Positions 40,688 to 51,259 of a DNA stretch of 64,000 nucleotides are shown here, piece after piece. The position numbers and the translations under genes were made by a program. Position 1 is the stretch's first letter; each line of letters begins with the position of its first letter. Source of the stretch: Macrosoma leucophasiata (lineage: Eukaryota > Arthropoda > Insecta > Lepidoptera > Hedylidae); contig JAWQUS010000026.1 of assembly GCA_036365455.1 (NCBI GenBank), forward strand, positions 10,310,001 to 10,374,000, written 5' to 3'. Under the pieces are notes generated by a model that was not told where the DNA came from, did not search any database, and saw only the letters and a list, made by a program, of their open reading frames with translations.

Positions 40688-41292
40688 TTTTAAGACTTCC
40701 TTCTTGAAAATGCTAAGAGGTATATATATATCTTTTAACACGAGTTAATAGTATCTAACATCAGTATTTACACAACGACCCTCTTGCATGTGTTTTAACT
40801 TCTGTCGAGTGATATTTGAATTCCAACATTCAATTTAACTTGTGATTTTGTCATTAACAGTTTTTGTTGACTTCGTCTCGCTCGCTCCGAGGGGTGTGCG
40901 GTTGTATAACAAACGAAATTTATCGTTTAATCCATTCTGAGGGTGTGTTCCCCAATGTGTGTTTTGATAGTAATTAGGGGTGGCAGTAGAGCATACGCGA
41001 TGGAAGAGTCAGTTTTTGTCAAAATGTTGGTAATCATATTTTATTTTCTAGCTTAACGCACTTGAATTTTCATTCAACCAAAATTTAACTGCGTCGATAC
41101 TATTTCGTAGTTAGTTCAACAGCAGTCTGTTAAGTATACCTCTATGCTAAGCTCGGACTAGACATCTGTAAATGTGTAATGTTTCTAATAGTTTAACTCG
41201 CGTTCTGTGTGACCGGTAACGTTCTTGATATCCTGAGTTTCCACAATGGGCATGTCTGTATCCGACTTTACGTTTTATACATTTTCTTTTTT
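40688..41292. other. No gene seen
   Basis: AT-rich, nothing supported. Confidence 0.45.
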
Positions 41293-41915
41293 CTTACTGG
41301 TAGTAGAGTTCCAGTGACAGAGCTCGCGGGCGTAGGCTTTTTTTTTCGAATGGACAGTATTACTGTTGGAAAAATGCCTCTACAGCGTAACCGGACATGA
41401 GAGGCGCATAGCTCCTATGGGAGCCCGACCTGGATTAACGTAGTTGGCACTTCAGCGCGAGTGCCATGCGGCCGCACTGCAGTGCCCACTGCGTGGGGAG
41501 AGGGTGGCGACGAGCCTAAGGGCACCTCCGAACGAGGTACGGGCCTCGGCTTAGGGCGTCTTCCGGGGGCGGGGGGAGGGTTTGAATCTAGTGACGGACT
41601 TGGCCTTGTGAGAAATATGGGACCTCGTCCTCGCCGGCGCGGACGGTGTATCTGCGTGAGGGCGTAGGCACCACCGCATTACCTTATATACTTGCCGCTA
41701 AATGATAGTGTTCAGCACTACTGTGTGCCGGTCAGGTGGTTATGTATGACCCTGTAATTTCCAGCACAGAAGAATAACACCTTAGGCCTCAGGCGTGCTA
41801 ACGCATCTGCATTTTGACCTTGGTCTTTTTGTGAGTGTCTATAGGCTGCAGTCATCACTTAATCAATGTGAAAGGAATACTTGATTGCCACTTCCATAAA
41901 AAAAAAAATTTCGTT
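41293..41915 (+). mobile_element. SINE-A copy split by a retroposon
   Basis: 5' part 41293-41337 (TTACTGGTAGTAGAGTTCCA, GACAGAGCTCGCGGGCGTAG) and 3' part 41660-41915 (CACCACCGCATTACCTTATA to CACTTCCATAAAAAAAAAAA). Removing the insert and one 10-bp duplicate restores continuous family sequence. Confidence 0.9.
41338..41659 (-). mobile_element. GC-rich retroposed insert with poly-A
   Basis: 322 bp flanked by GGGCGTAGGC at 41328-41337 and 41660-41669. On the minus strand it begins TCACGCAGATACACCGTCCG, is strongly GC-rich (GCCCCCGGAAGACGCCC region), ends AGGCATTTTTCCAACAGTAA then CTGTCCATTCG and a run of nine A. The poly-A and 10-bp duplication mark it as an RNA-mediated insertion: a truncated LINE 3' UTR, a SINE, or a processed transcript. 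It matches nothing else in the window. Confidence 0.8.
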
Positions 41916-42265
41916 TGCTTGACGTAGTTAAATGACAGTGACATTATTAGGTAACAAGCATCGACTACAGAACCTTGTTACAACATATGGATAACATTCG
42001 CCATCGGAACCGCTATGAAATTAAATAAATACAGTAAGAGTATACTAGATGTTAGCTTTCCATATGATGCCGTAGACGCATGCGATCTTAATGTACCTTT
42101 AACTATCGTTGCGAGTTTGTGTACTATGAGTTCATGTAACTGTTAGATCGTAAATATTGGCACGGGTACTTGAATAGTACTGTTAGTAGGATTAACTTGT
42201 AGCTTACATTCTATACGAGTTATGATGGACTACCTGAATCGGAACAATGAAGCTTTCGCAATAAA
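41916..42265. other. No gene seen
   Basis: AT-rich, no supported feature. Confidence 0.45.
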
Positions 42266-42554
42266 TTACTGGTGGTATAGCTCCAGTGACGGAGCTCGCG
42301 GGCGTATGCACCACCGCATAACCTAATATACTTGCCGCTAAATGGTAGAGTTCAGCACTATCGTGTTCCGGTCAGGTTGTAATGTACGGCCCTGTAATTT
42401 CCGGCACAGAGCCATAACATCTTAGGCCTCAGGAGTGGTAACGCATCTGCATTTTGACCTTGGTCTTTGTGTGGGTGTCTATAGGCTGCAGTCATAACTT
42501 AACATCAATGTGAACTGCATGCTTGTTGGCCAATACCATTACATAAAAAAAAAA
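42266..42554 (+). mobile_element. SINE-A copy, well conserved
   Basis: TTACTGGTGGTATAGCTCCA to CCATTACATAAAAAAAAAA. One of the best copies on the + strand. It has a small insertion TTGGCC in the TTGTTTGCCAC part. Confidence 0.93.
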
Positions 42555-42835
42555 TGCTGTCCATACAATTTCGCAACCCTTGAGCCTGAGCTCTTCAAGG
42601 TAATTTAGACCAAGCTCAAGTCCACCCAGTGTTATAGTGCGGCAGAAGAGTGGACGCGGCCCTCCTGGTGCTTTCCTTGTCTTGTACATAACTTAGATAT
42701 ACCCTTAGCACTATGATTGTTGACACAAACAATCAATTGTCAGGCCCTAGTCGTATTAAACCTGGTCGTCGTAAATACGCGACGTGAACGGTGGTAACTG
42801 AGAGATTCGCATACCGCACTTTACTTCACTTTTTA

Positions 42836-42983
42836 CCCCCTTATTCATAAACGTACAATAGATACGTTTTAGCTATAGAATGCTTTGTCTTTGTCAGTTG
42901 CATTGTAAAATGTGCAGGATGGAAAAATACAAAAAGGAGAGATTATCAACACTTTAGCTAAAATACGTTTATGAATAAAGGGG
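42836..42983. mobile_element. PIF/Harbinger-like MITE, copy 2
   Basis: 148 bp, ends CCCCCTTATTCATAAACGTA and TACGTTTATGAATAAAGGGG, TTA on both sides (42833-42835 and 42984-42986). About 90 percent identical to 37852-37997 by eye. Confidence 0.88.
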
Positions 42984-42986
42984 TTA

Positions 42987-43500
42987 GACTTTAATTAGTT
43001 CCTTTCAAATTTCGATACTAATTTTATTTCACCGATTCATATTTTGCTACTTATTGCCATGGTTTAGTTGTACTCCCTATTATAAAGTAAGAATTTGCAA
43101 CGACTGAGAAAATAATTGTATTGAAAATTAGAACTTTCATTCTGAGTGTGGTCTTTGTTAAAACTCTTTTATAACTTGTGATGTTCAACACTAGGATTTA
43201 GCATTTGAAGACGGGCATATAACGTATGTAAAATAAAGCTATGGTATCATAATTCAAGAGCCAGGAAACATGGATAGACGTACATCGCGGCTATCGCCAG
43301 TTGCGTGATCTGTCGTAGTATGCGTGAACTTTGAATTTGCTTTGAAGGGTTAGCATTTGCTATGATTTTGCTTCAGTAACCTAGTGGCCATTTCTTCTAC
43401 CCTGGGATCCTAGTTTCGATATGTAAAGTATCGGTGCTGTTGGGATTTTTCATTTTTCGATAGTTTTCTAGAACCACCGTCGCCGTTTAGTAATGTGACC
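42987..43500. other. AT-rich DNA ending in a SINE-D remnant
   Basis: 42987-43367 shows nothing. 43368-43500 has CAGTAACCTAGTGGCC, CCCTGGGATCCTAGTTTCGA, GGTGCTGTTGGGATTTTTCA and GTAATGTGACCCGAGATGT, a decayed SINE-D in the + direction. A scrap of its 3' end (ATACAGGCGAGGAGTAACGT) is at 43582-43601. Confidence 0.5.
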
Positions 43501-43655
43501 CGAGATGTAGAGAAATCGTAACAGTATTTATGCATGTATGTATGCTTCGATGTATTTATGACTGCTTAACTCTTTTTGAAATACAGGCGAGGAGTAACGT
43601 TTATATTTCTGAACATTATATCTTACAAAATCAGTAACAAAACTAAACACAATTT

Positions 43656-43854
43656 TAGTAATTAAAGAAAAAAATGGAAATACAAATTTGACTTCGGGCA
43701 GGAATCGAACCTGCGACCTCAGGATAATCAGTCCAGCCGCAGATCCTGAGGTCGCAGGTTCGATTCCTGCCCGAAGTCAAATTTTTCTTTGCACATTTTT
43801 CTTTAATTTATAAAGTTCACTGGCACGTGTTATTGCGAAAAATAAATATGACAA
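43656..43854 (+). mobile_element. SINE-E copy with perfect 42-bp palindrome
   Basis: 43684-43725 and 43743-43784 are perfect inverted repeats of 42 bp (core GACTTCGGGCAGGAATCGAA / TTCGATTCCTGCCCGAAGTC) around a 17-nt spacer. Weaker symmetry continues outward. The arms are the T-arm and acceptor side of the SINE-E tRNA-like part. Only the right side carries the family 3' end (ACGTGTTATTGCGAAAAATA). Flanked by TAAACACAATTT at 43644-43655 and 43855-43866, a perfect 12-bp target duplication, so the palindrome was inserted as such. Confidence 0.9.
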
Positions 43855-44099
43855 TAAACACAATTTGTTCACTTAACAACTGCGATCTATCTAATTTGTT
43901 GTTTTTGGTCAAGAGAGTAGAATTGCCTATCAACACAGCATAGTAGTACGCGCTAAAACGCCTATCGAACTTAAGAGAAAGAAAAGACCACTTGATTGGA
44001 CTATAGAACAAATAATTGGGTAGGTACCTACGTATTGGTAACTAGTTTTTGATCTGTCGCGTTCCACACGTTCCATACTTTTATTTTACGGAAAAAAAT

Positions 44100-44780
44100 A
44101 ATGCAAACAAGTTGTTGCGAGCAGAAGTTTGCTGAAATAAAACGAAAACAGATATACAACTTGTATTGGACACTAACCAAAAATGATAAATGTATGGTAA
44201 AACTAGATCTAAGAAAGATACTCCATATTAAAAGCACTTCCCAGTACAAGGACGGTCGGAAACAATATACATCCATCACAGTTCGCGAACCAAGAGGTTT
44301 AGTCTCGAGTCGTTTCGGAACGTCTTGTTTACATAACAATAGTTTGTATTCGTAAAAATACAGAATGTTATCGAAGCGTAAGACGGCATTTTTAAAATAC
44401 GGCGATGTTACATAATTAAATGAAAATAAACAACACTGCTTAGTTGAAATAAAGTCAAAATGAGAAAGAAGCCAATATAAATAAAAACATGTTATTGATA
44501 AAATCACGTAATCCAAAATGATACTTGGCATTAAAACACTTCCCAGTACGAGAAAAATTGCTACAATTTATGTACAAATAATGTCGGCAAAATATTCTCG
44601 TTATAAAAGCGCGCGGAAAACTAATCTTTAAATAAAACAGAGACCCGTAAATAAACCGCTGAATAACTGGTATCAGACAGTAAGCAAAAATGAGAAATGT
44701 TTTCTTGATAAAATCGTACAGTTCTAAGAAAGATACTCGGCATTAAACCACTTCTATGTAGACTGAGGTCCCTCTTGTTT
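44100..44780. repeat. Three diverged local repeats
   Basis: Segments at about 44162-44253, 44443-44553 and 44664-44761 share AAAATGA.AAATG, GATAAAATC, CTAAGAAAGATACTC and GGCATTAAA.CACTTCCCAGTA in the same order. Spacing is about 220-280 bp. Overlapping frames on both strands (44101-44355 and 44028-44531) have no domain and are judged to be by-products. Confidence 0.55.
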
Positions 44781-45039
44781 ACTTTTAGCAGGAGTCTAAG
44801 CGTTCTTTCAGGTTATATCTTGACCTAAAAATGTTTAATGATGCTATTTGGCAATAAGCAAACCTGAGACCTGTTTTTCAGGAATGCAGTCAAAAATAAA
44901 CTTGCATTTTTTAAGGTAATTATCGTGACAAGCGCTATATAAAACTACCGCAATCAAAGTTGTTTCATAATGTAATCTTTCTTTTTTACGTTTCAATCAT
45001 TTTAGATTTCTTCATACACAAAGAACCAACTTCCGAACA

Positions 45040-45640
45040 TAGCCCTTCAGGAAATTTGCCGTTGTAACAAACCATTACCGCGGACCAAGGGAGTTTGGTC
45101 GTGTTGTATTTATTGTTAATACATTGGTTTTTAACGCGAATTAATCATTTAGATTTTTGTCGTCACCTGTTTCTATTGCATTCAGTTCGTCGTGAATCTG
45201 TATAGTAATTTTACTCAGCAATGGTTGTGACAACCATAGCTGAGATTCACGACGAACGGTGTAGGATATATTTTTTGTAAGAACCACTAATTGTGTCCAT
45301 AATCTTGAACCAAAATTCCCGAACATGTCAGGAAAATTCCCGTCGTAACAAACCATTCCCGCGGACCAAGCGAGTTCGGTCGGCAGTGTCAAGTGGTTAC
45401 GAGACGGCCGCTTGTTTACGCGTTCACGTCCCTAATTACGCTTATAAGCGGCGGTGAGTTGGGGAAAAACAGCTGCCAAATGATTTACTCCTGTGATATT
45501 TACACCGACGATGGCGTTTTTCTTTTGTATTTATCGCTGCAACACATTGGTTTTTGAACGCGAATTAGTCATTTAGTCGTGTATATCTCTCATTCATTTT
45601 ATTCAGCTACTATTGTTTGTAAGACTCACTATTAATTGCT
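45040..45640. repeat. Tandem duplication of about 280 bp with hairpin
   Basis: Unit 1 (45030-45310) and unit 2 (45310-45640) share CGTAACAAACCATT.CCGCGGACCAAG, ACATTGGTTTTT.AACGCGAATTA, ATTTAGTCGT-like, and TTTGTAAGA.CACTA. Unit 1 holds a long hairpin: GTTCGTCGTGAATCT (45185-45199) pairs with AGATTCACGACGAAC (45243-45257), and an inner stem CTCAGC.ATGGTTG pairs with CAACCAT.GCTGAG. The frame at 45141-45392 crosses it and is not credible. Confidence 0.65.
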
Positions 45641-47348
45641 TCTAAATAGTTTTCCGGTAGTCTCTGCGACTCCTGACCTTAAGGTTTGATATTTGAATCG
45701 AAAAAAAACAATGTTAGGTTTTCGGCGTATCTAAATCGGCAAAAATATTTTTTTTTTGGCCAGCGTTTGGTTTATTTGATACCTTTCAATAGATGGGATA
45801 TCTATCCAAATTTATCGTATTACCTTATTGCATCCTTGAATTGGTTGCCTATCCAATAATTGATGAGTTTAAGGTTGCTCAAGTCGTTAAACTGTCCCTT
45901 TATTTTGCTAGTTACTGAAGAATACTATTAAATTGGGTAGGATATCAAGAAGAAGTATTCAATTACGTTCAGGCCGTAGGTATATTGAATCTTTTGGTGA
46001 GTGATAGACATGTTGATGCATAATTATACTATAAATTAAAATATTTGATCAATGTTATTGAAATGTCGCTCTGAAACTATGTTGTTCAGTATTTATGAAA
46101 ATGATGAAGTACCAGTTAATATAAGGAGTCAAATACGTAAATTAGAGGAATATTTTGCCTAAAATTTTCAGTTTAATTAATTTTCCTTCAACCCGGCCAT
46201 GTCTACAAATTTGCTATCCACTTTTTTGACGTGACAACGTCTTAAATTAGGTTGCGGCTCGGAGTCACTCATGAAAAAATGTAACGCCCGGTAACGTAAC
46301 GATGAGTCACCGAACGAGAGAGAGGCCTGCCGGACCGGCGAATGCCTTTCTACCGAGAAAAAGACGTTGTCATGTAAAATCTTCGCCCGTAAAACCAACT
46401 TTACAGGCAACCAGTTTTTTTTCACAGGTCAAAGAATTAATGTAATGAGTTGGTGTGCATTTTCGTCCGGTAGCGGATGGAATGGCGTTGGGAAACAAAG
46501 TAAACTTATAATAACATTTTAAAAGCGGTCGGCTTATCACAGCCGAGCCACGACCCAGTTCGCGATGCAACACTAATATATTCACGTACCTACACATCCA
46601 CATACACATGCGAAGAGCGTACATATGTAATTAAATCTATCCCCTTTCAATCATTATGGATCGAATACGGGAGTACCACAAGGTTTGATTCTGGGTCCAT
46701 GACTATTGAATTCTCATATTGCTAACATAATGAATACGCGCTTGTTTGTAATCGACGGGTTGTGGGATTATTAGTAAGGGTATAATAGTCGCTAACTAAT
46801 TTATTGCGGTGACCCAAATTCGAAATTGTTGATTTTGATAATTGCCTTCTTGTTCGAATTTTGCAAGATTAATAAGGTTCTGGGGTAGTTTAGGAGAGTT
46901 GGTTATTTCATTTTGGAAGTATATATGATTTGTCGATTATTTGAGTATTCGATATACCTACCTACCAGTCGATTTATATGTGATTCTGTATTTTAAAGTT
47001 ATGGTAATAGATTGGCCACCATCCATCTCCTATATTCTCACTATTTAATACGATTTGTTGAACATCTCTGCTATTGTCTTGATTTGAAAGACATCTTCTT
47101 CAAATCGATAAATACCTATCCATTTAAGTGCTTGCATGCTTACAGAAATTGCTCACAAATAGTTTCTTCATAATGTTTTGGTGTCATTTGCTTATAGCCG
47201 ATGGCAGATAAAATGGGAAGAAAAAAATATATTTAAGTGCCTGTTAAATCCAAAGATGATATCGGCTCTTCATTGTAAGTACCCTAGTTATACATAGAAA
47301 CTATCCAATTCCCAGTTATCAACTGATAAGTCGATATCGTCCCAGAAG
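45641..47348. other. No gene supported
   Basis: 1.7 kb without recognised repeats. Frames at 46177-46425 and 46370-46624 (minus strand, overlapping) lack domains. A GC-richer part lies at 46230-46360. There is a reverse-transcriptase-like scrap GGGAGTACCACAAGGTTTGATTCTGGGTCC at 46669-46698, which reads G-V-P-Q-G-L-I-L-G-P and may be the relic of a LINE motif B on the + strand; the flanks do not continue it. Confidence 0.4.
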
Positions 47349-47477
47349 CCCTTGTGATGTCAACTGGCTCGCTACCTCTTACATGGGCCAAAACGTAACC
47401 GGCGAAACGTGGGTGTTTGCATGTATGCTTGAATGCATGCATTTACCTCTGCCTACCCCTTCGGGGATTACAAGCGT
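47349..47477 (+). repeat. SINE-D 3' half
   Basis: GATGTCAACTGGCTCGCTAC, ACATGGGCCAAAACGTAACC, GGTGTTTGCATGTATGCTTG, CTGCCTACCCCTTCGGGGAT and AAGCGTGAATTTG. The tRNA-like head is missing. Confidence 0.8.
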
Positions 47478-47925
47478 GAATTTGCTTTGTTCTATATTAA
47501 GTATCTACTTATAAAGTTGCGAGATAATCAACTGTTAAATAGTCAACTGTCTAAAATTAACTTCTCCTATAGCTTTAAAAACAGCTTTAACAACTTGGTC
47601 AAGTTTTTCAATGTTTTTAGATATATGAGTTAAGAGTCGCGGCATAAGATTTTTTACGTAGTTATGGTTACTAATTCTCGTAACATACGTTTGAATGTCT
47701 TGCTCTAATATAGCTCGTGCACATTGGTTAGAGTAAGAGATCGAAACGATTCTATTAAGATTTCTCTTAGAACTGAGAAAGTCTCTTATTATTATATCTT
47801 ATTTCTCATCTCATGGGCCCTTTATGCGTTTGTAATTAAAGTAGTAATATTTAATGGTTTTTAAATTCTAACTATATAGCCTATTCATTGTATAAAAAAA
47901 TATCTCTCTTCGAGTTTATCTCCTT

Positions 47926-48216
47926 TCAGTGTCGTAGATCGTATTCGTATATTGAACCTAATTGAATTAGGTTAAAGCCAAAGGAACTCACATTTAAATT
48001 ACATTCACGTACAAAATACAAATATTCATGAATGCTGTATTTGGAAAAGATGCCGCATGTAGAATCTATAATAGAAGTAAACGTTTGTTTATTGGTTCCG
48101 TATGAACCTTCACTATTTCCTATGTCTGTGTATATTTGCAAGTAAAACATATTCTCAACATTCGCTTTCCCAACAATTTTATCATAATTTATAATAGGAT
48201 TAGTTGCGGTCGCCAT
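47926..48216 (-). CDS. Unrecognised 96-codon open frame
   Basis: Starts with ATG in a weak context, MATATNPIINYDKIVGKANV..., and ends near the 3' side with LGSIYEYDLRH. No known domain is recognised. The composition (mixed hydrophobic/aromatic with normal residue variety) is more protein-like than most small frames in the window, and the start is preceded by a GC-richer stretch at 48236-48262. It could be a decayed retroelement protein, an exon, or chance. No splice sites, poly-A signal or partner ORF were identified that settle it. Confidence 0.2.
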   Translation of the reverse strand: MATATNPIINYDKIVGKANVENMFYLQIYTDIGNSEGSYGTNKQTFTSIIDSTCGIFSKYSIHEYLYFVRECNLNVSSFGFNLIQLGSIYEYDLRH

Positions 48217-49261
48217 TGACGGTGTTTGGTTAAAACAAAGACTCGGTTGTCGGGCGTTCCTTTGTTTTTTACTGAAGAAAATTGCGGCAAACTACTAAGA
48301 TACATTTTAAATGAGACATTAATTAACTGCAGTTGTGTTTTTGTGGCGAATTATTGGGATCTTGCATAGCAATGGAACGCTAGTTTATAAAAAGGAATAA
48401 CAATTAGAAGCGTAATCATTTATAGTTTTTTATTTCGTTGTTAAATTAAAGGGATGTTAACTGTTTTCAAGTTATATGTATGTATACTTACGCCAAATCC
48501 CTTACGGGGTAGGCAAAGCTAACACGACTGTTCTTATTACTTTAGTAGGTAATATCGATAATCAGATTATCCCATAGACGCCACTGTAGAATATACACGC
48601 GAGGTAACGGGATATACTTACTTAGAAAACCACTAGTTAACTTCAAATTTTTGGAGACGTATATTCACTCGTTGCGAACAACCCACAGACTGCCTCGATA
48701 GTTTACAATATAAAATTGACACCGACATCCGTGTAGTAACTGCGGTACCGCCTCAAAAGGTGGCGCTGGAGGTATCAGACAAAGAACATAGAATGTATAT
48801 ATTGCTAATTTTAGAAATGGTAAACAATTAAAATATGTTTCTATAAATAATACCTAAACGAATACAAATTCATATTTCCGTTCCTTACAGGCACAAATGC
48901 CAAGAAATATCAAAGACACAAACGATGACAAAAGCGATTCAGTTAGAAGATCGAGCCCCTGGTTTTAACATCTTAACCATTATTGATACATTTAGCAATT
49001 CTCATAAACACTGATTGACAAATGCCACAGTATATAAACATAATGTCGGCTGCAATAAACAAGTAGGTACTGCATTTATACTGTTTGCTCAATGTAACCG
49101 ACTTGCCACACGTCAGGCCCAGGGAATCTTAGTTATTTGCCAGGCAAATATGTGCACATACTCATGTCGACTTAGAGTTATTATGATTTGATTAACAGTG
49201 TACACCTACGCTCAGGGTGATGCTTTATGTGTATTTTTATCACTTTCCTTTTTGTTTGTTG
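48217..49261. other. No gene seen; RTE-like tail at 48474-48520
   Basis: TATGTATGTATACTTACGCC, AAATCCCTTACGGGGTAGGC (minus-strand LINE tail) at 48474-48520. The rest is AT-rich with no support for genes. Confidence 0.5.
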
Positions 49262-49345
49262 TTACCTTGTAAGATTATAGGGTTCCGTACCTCGAAAGAA
49301 AAAAGAAACGGATTCCTTATAAGATGGGCGTGTGTCTGTCCGTCT
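49262..49345 (+). repeat. Dispersed repeat end (GGGTTCCGTACCTC)
   Basis: ATAGGGTTCCGTACCTCGAA, GAAACGGATTCCTTATAAGA and GTGTCTGTCCGTCTG. This phrase is widespread in lepidopteran genomes (general knowledge, not searched). A shorter match, AAGGGTTCCGTAGAAGGGTC, is at about 53625. Confidence 0.5.
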
Positions 49346-50034
49346 GACGATTATCTACAGTCAATGATATGACTGTCAGTCATACAAATAATAAATCACT
49401 GACTATGTAAGTCAGTGACCGTTTGATAGTCCGGTCAATTTATTTTTGTAGATAAGCATGATCTCTTGTCAGACATATTTTATCATAAAACTGACCGTTT
49501 TGCTGAAAAATTAAAAAATCTTGCTATTGGCCTTGATTAAAATTTTTTGCAAATATGGAATCGATGAGGACTTTTCACAATTTCATAATTGTTAAAAGTT
49601 GTCCCTAACATCTATGCAAGTTTTCAGATTTCTGGGAATAAATGCAAGGTTACCCCTATTTTTGGCTAAATTGACCGGACTATGAAAGTTTTCCGACTCG
49701 AACGGTTGTCTTTTGACAGTCTTGATGACAGCTTTGTGGATTAGATTAATGAGGAAAGTTGGTCCAATTTGTTATTTCCTTAAGAAATGTAGGTACCATC
49801 GTCGAAAAATTTCTGATCGGTGCCTTATTTGTGTAGTGATAAAGTCTAATATGCAATGTTTTGAATGACTGGAAATTTCAGTGGTACATTATGAAAGTAT
49901 CTTCATTCGGATAAAAAACTTAGATATCTAATATGCTATCTTTTGTTACAAACCTCTGTGGTTTTTTAAGATGCACTGTTATTATTTGCCAAGTGTATGT
50001 TCTTTCTATATGATAAATAAAAAAAGTAAGAAAA
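49346..50034. other. No gene seen
   Basis: AT-rich, with a short GACTGTCAGTCATAC / CACTGACTATGTAAGTCAGTG palindromic stretch at 49370-49420. Nothing else. Confidence 0.45.
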
Positions 50035-50185
50035 AAAACTAATTGCTACCAGAGAGGCAATGTAGGCCTCAGTGGTGGTAATGCGTCTTAAGATGTTCTG
50101 ATCTCTCTTTATACAAATATAGAAGTCTCTTAGCGACAGTATTCGCTTCCAACATCATCATCCATGTCAACTCAGTGCTTTTTTG
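50035..50185 (+). repeat. SINE-A 3' half, old
   Basis: AGGCCTCAGTGGTGGTAATG, CGTCTTAAGATGTTCTGATC, AGAAGTCTCTTAGCGACAGT and ATCATCATCCATGTCAACTC. Strongly diverged. Confidence 0.5.
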
Positions 50186-50542
50186 CTATTTACACCAAAA
50201 TTCAATAAAAGTACCTACCTATTTCTTAATCATATGAACACACTTCTTGATTTGTATTAAACGATGCTACAAGTTAAATCCTTTCTACATCTATACATAC
50301 AGCTACCGAGAAATTCCTACGACCCCACCCGTCCTTGTTTCTATTACAAAGCGCCATAGAAAGTTCAAACATACGAATTTCGATCTGTTTTTTTTCATTT
50401 TTCGACTCCGGCGTGACTTAAAAACGTATTTTAATGAGACTGTCTCGACTTGCACTCTACCTTTACGCTGTTTACGATAAGGGCCGGCGCCCACTGACTC
50501 GCGGCAAAGGATTTATTTCGTGGGCTATTTAGTTTTAACCTT
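50186..50542. other. No gene seen
   Basis: Frames at 50247-50480 (+) and 50303-50494 (-) overlap each other and carry no domain. Confidence 0.45.
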
Positions 50543-50965
50543 TTACTGGTGGTAGAGCTCTGATATAATACTGCCTCGGTATCCTTGTGGTAGTAGGCCA
50601 CTACTACTACGCTGAGGTTCTGGGTTCGATGCCCGAGTAGGGGTTATCAGAGATATGGTGTAAAGTCCTTTATCTCTGGTTCTATTGGGATTTTGCAAAT
50701 TTCCTGGAAATTTTACAGTAACTCGAAGTTTTGTAATGTGCCCGAAGATGTCAACAGGCTCGCCACCTGTTACATGTGGGTGTTTACATGTATGCTTGAA
50801 TGCATGCATTTACCTCTGCACCCCTTCGGGGATTACAGGTGTGATGTTACGTTTTTATATAACATTTGATTCCGGTCTAGGCGTTTGGCTGTATTGTGTT
50901 GTGTGTGTACAACGGCACCCATGATACAAGTTTATACCTAGTGTAAGACTTTGAGTGCGTTTTTA
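50543..50965 (+). mobile_element. Composite: SINE-A scrap, SINE-D, SINE-B 3' end
   Basis: 50543-50561 is the first 20 bp of SINE-A (ACTGGTGGTAGAGCTCTG). 50571-50857 is a near-complete SINE-D (CTGCCTCGGTATCCTTGTGG, GGTTCTGGGTTCGATGCCCG box B, GTGTTTACATGTATGCTTGA, CCCCTTCGGGGATTACAGG). 50868-50965 is a SINE-B 3' end (TAGGCGTTTGGCTGTATTGT, GTGTACAACGGCACCCATGA, CTTTGAGTGCGT). The SINE-D and SINE-B parts run in the same direction with no visible break, so they may be a chimeric element. Confidence 0.75.
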
Positions 50966-51259
50966 TGTAACTTGAGTATACCTAGGACCCGAAAATGAAA
51001 CAAAACGTTGTTCTAGTTTAACATACGCAAGATAAATGTATAAAACATCGTTCTATTTCAACGAGTGTAACTCGACGTAGCCTAAGAATACATTAAATAA
51101 GTGTCCTCGTTAAAAAGTGATGAAACGTATTCGGTGCCTACATAAATTTTGTTTTTGTCATCGTATTCATTCTCCTGATTGCAGATCAAATACATTAGAC
51201 ACATTACGTGTTTTAAAGCGAAGACTGATTTATATTTTCTTTTTCACTTTTATTCTATA

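Noticed and set aside
41461..41667. 68-codon frame in the GC-rich insert
   Set aside because: Runs across the end of the retroposed insert into the flanking duplication; a by-product of GC content.
44028..44531. 167-codon minus-strand frame
   Set aside because: Lies in diverged local repeats, overlaps a + frame, rich in Phe/Tyr/Leu as expected from AT-rich DNA, no domain.
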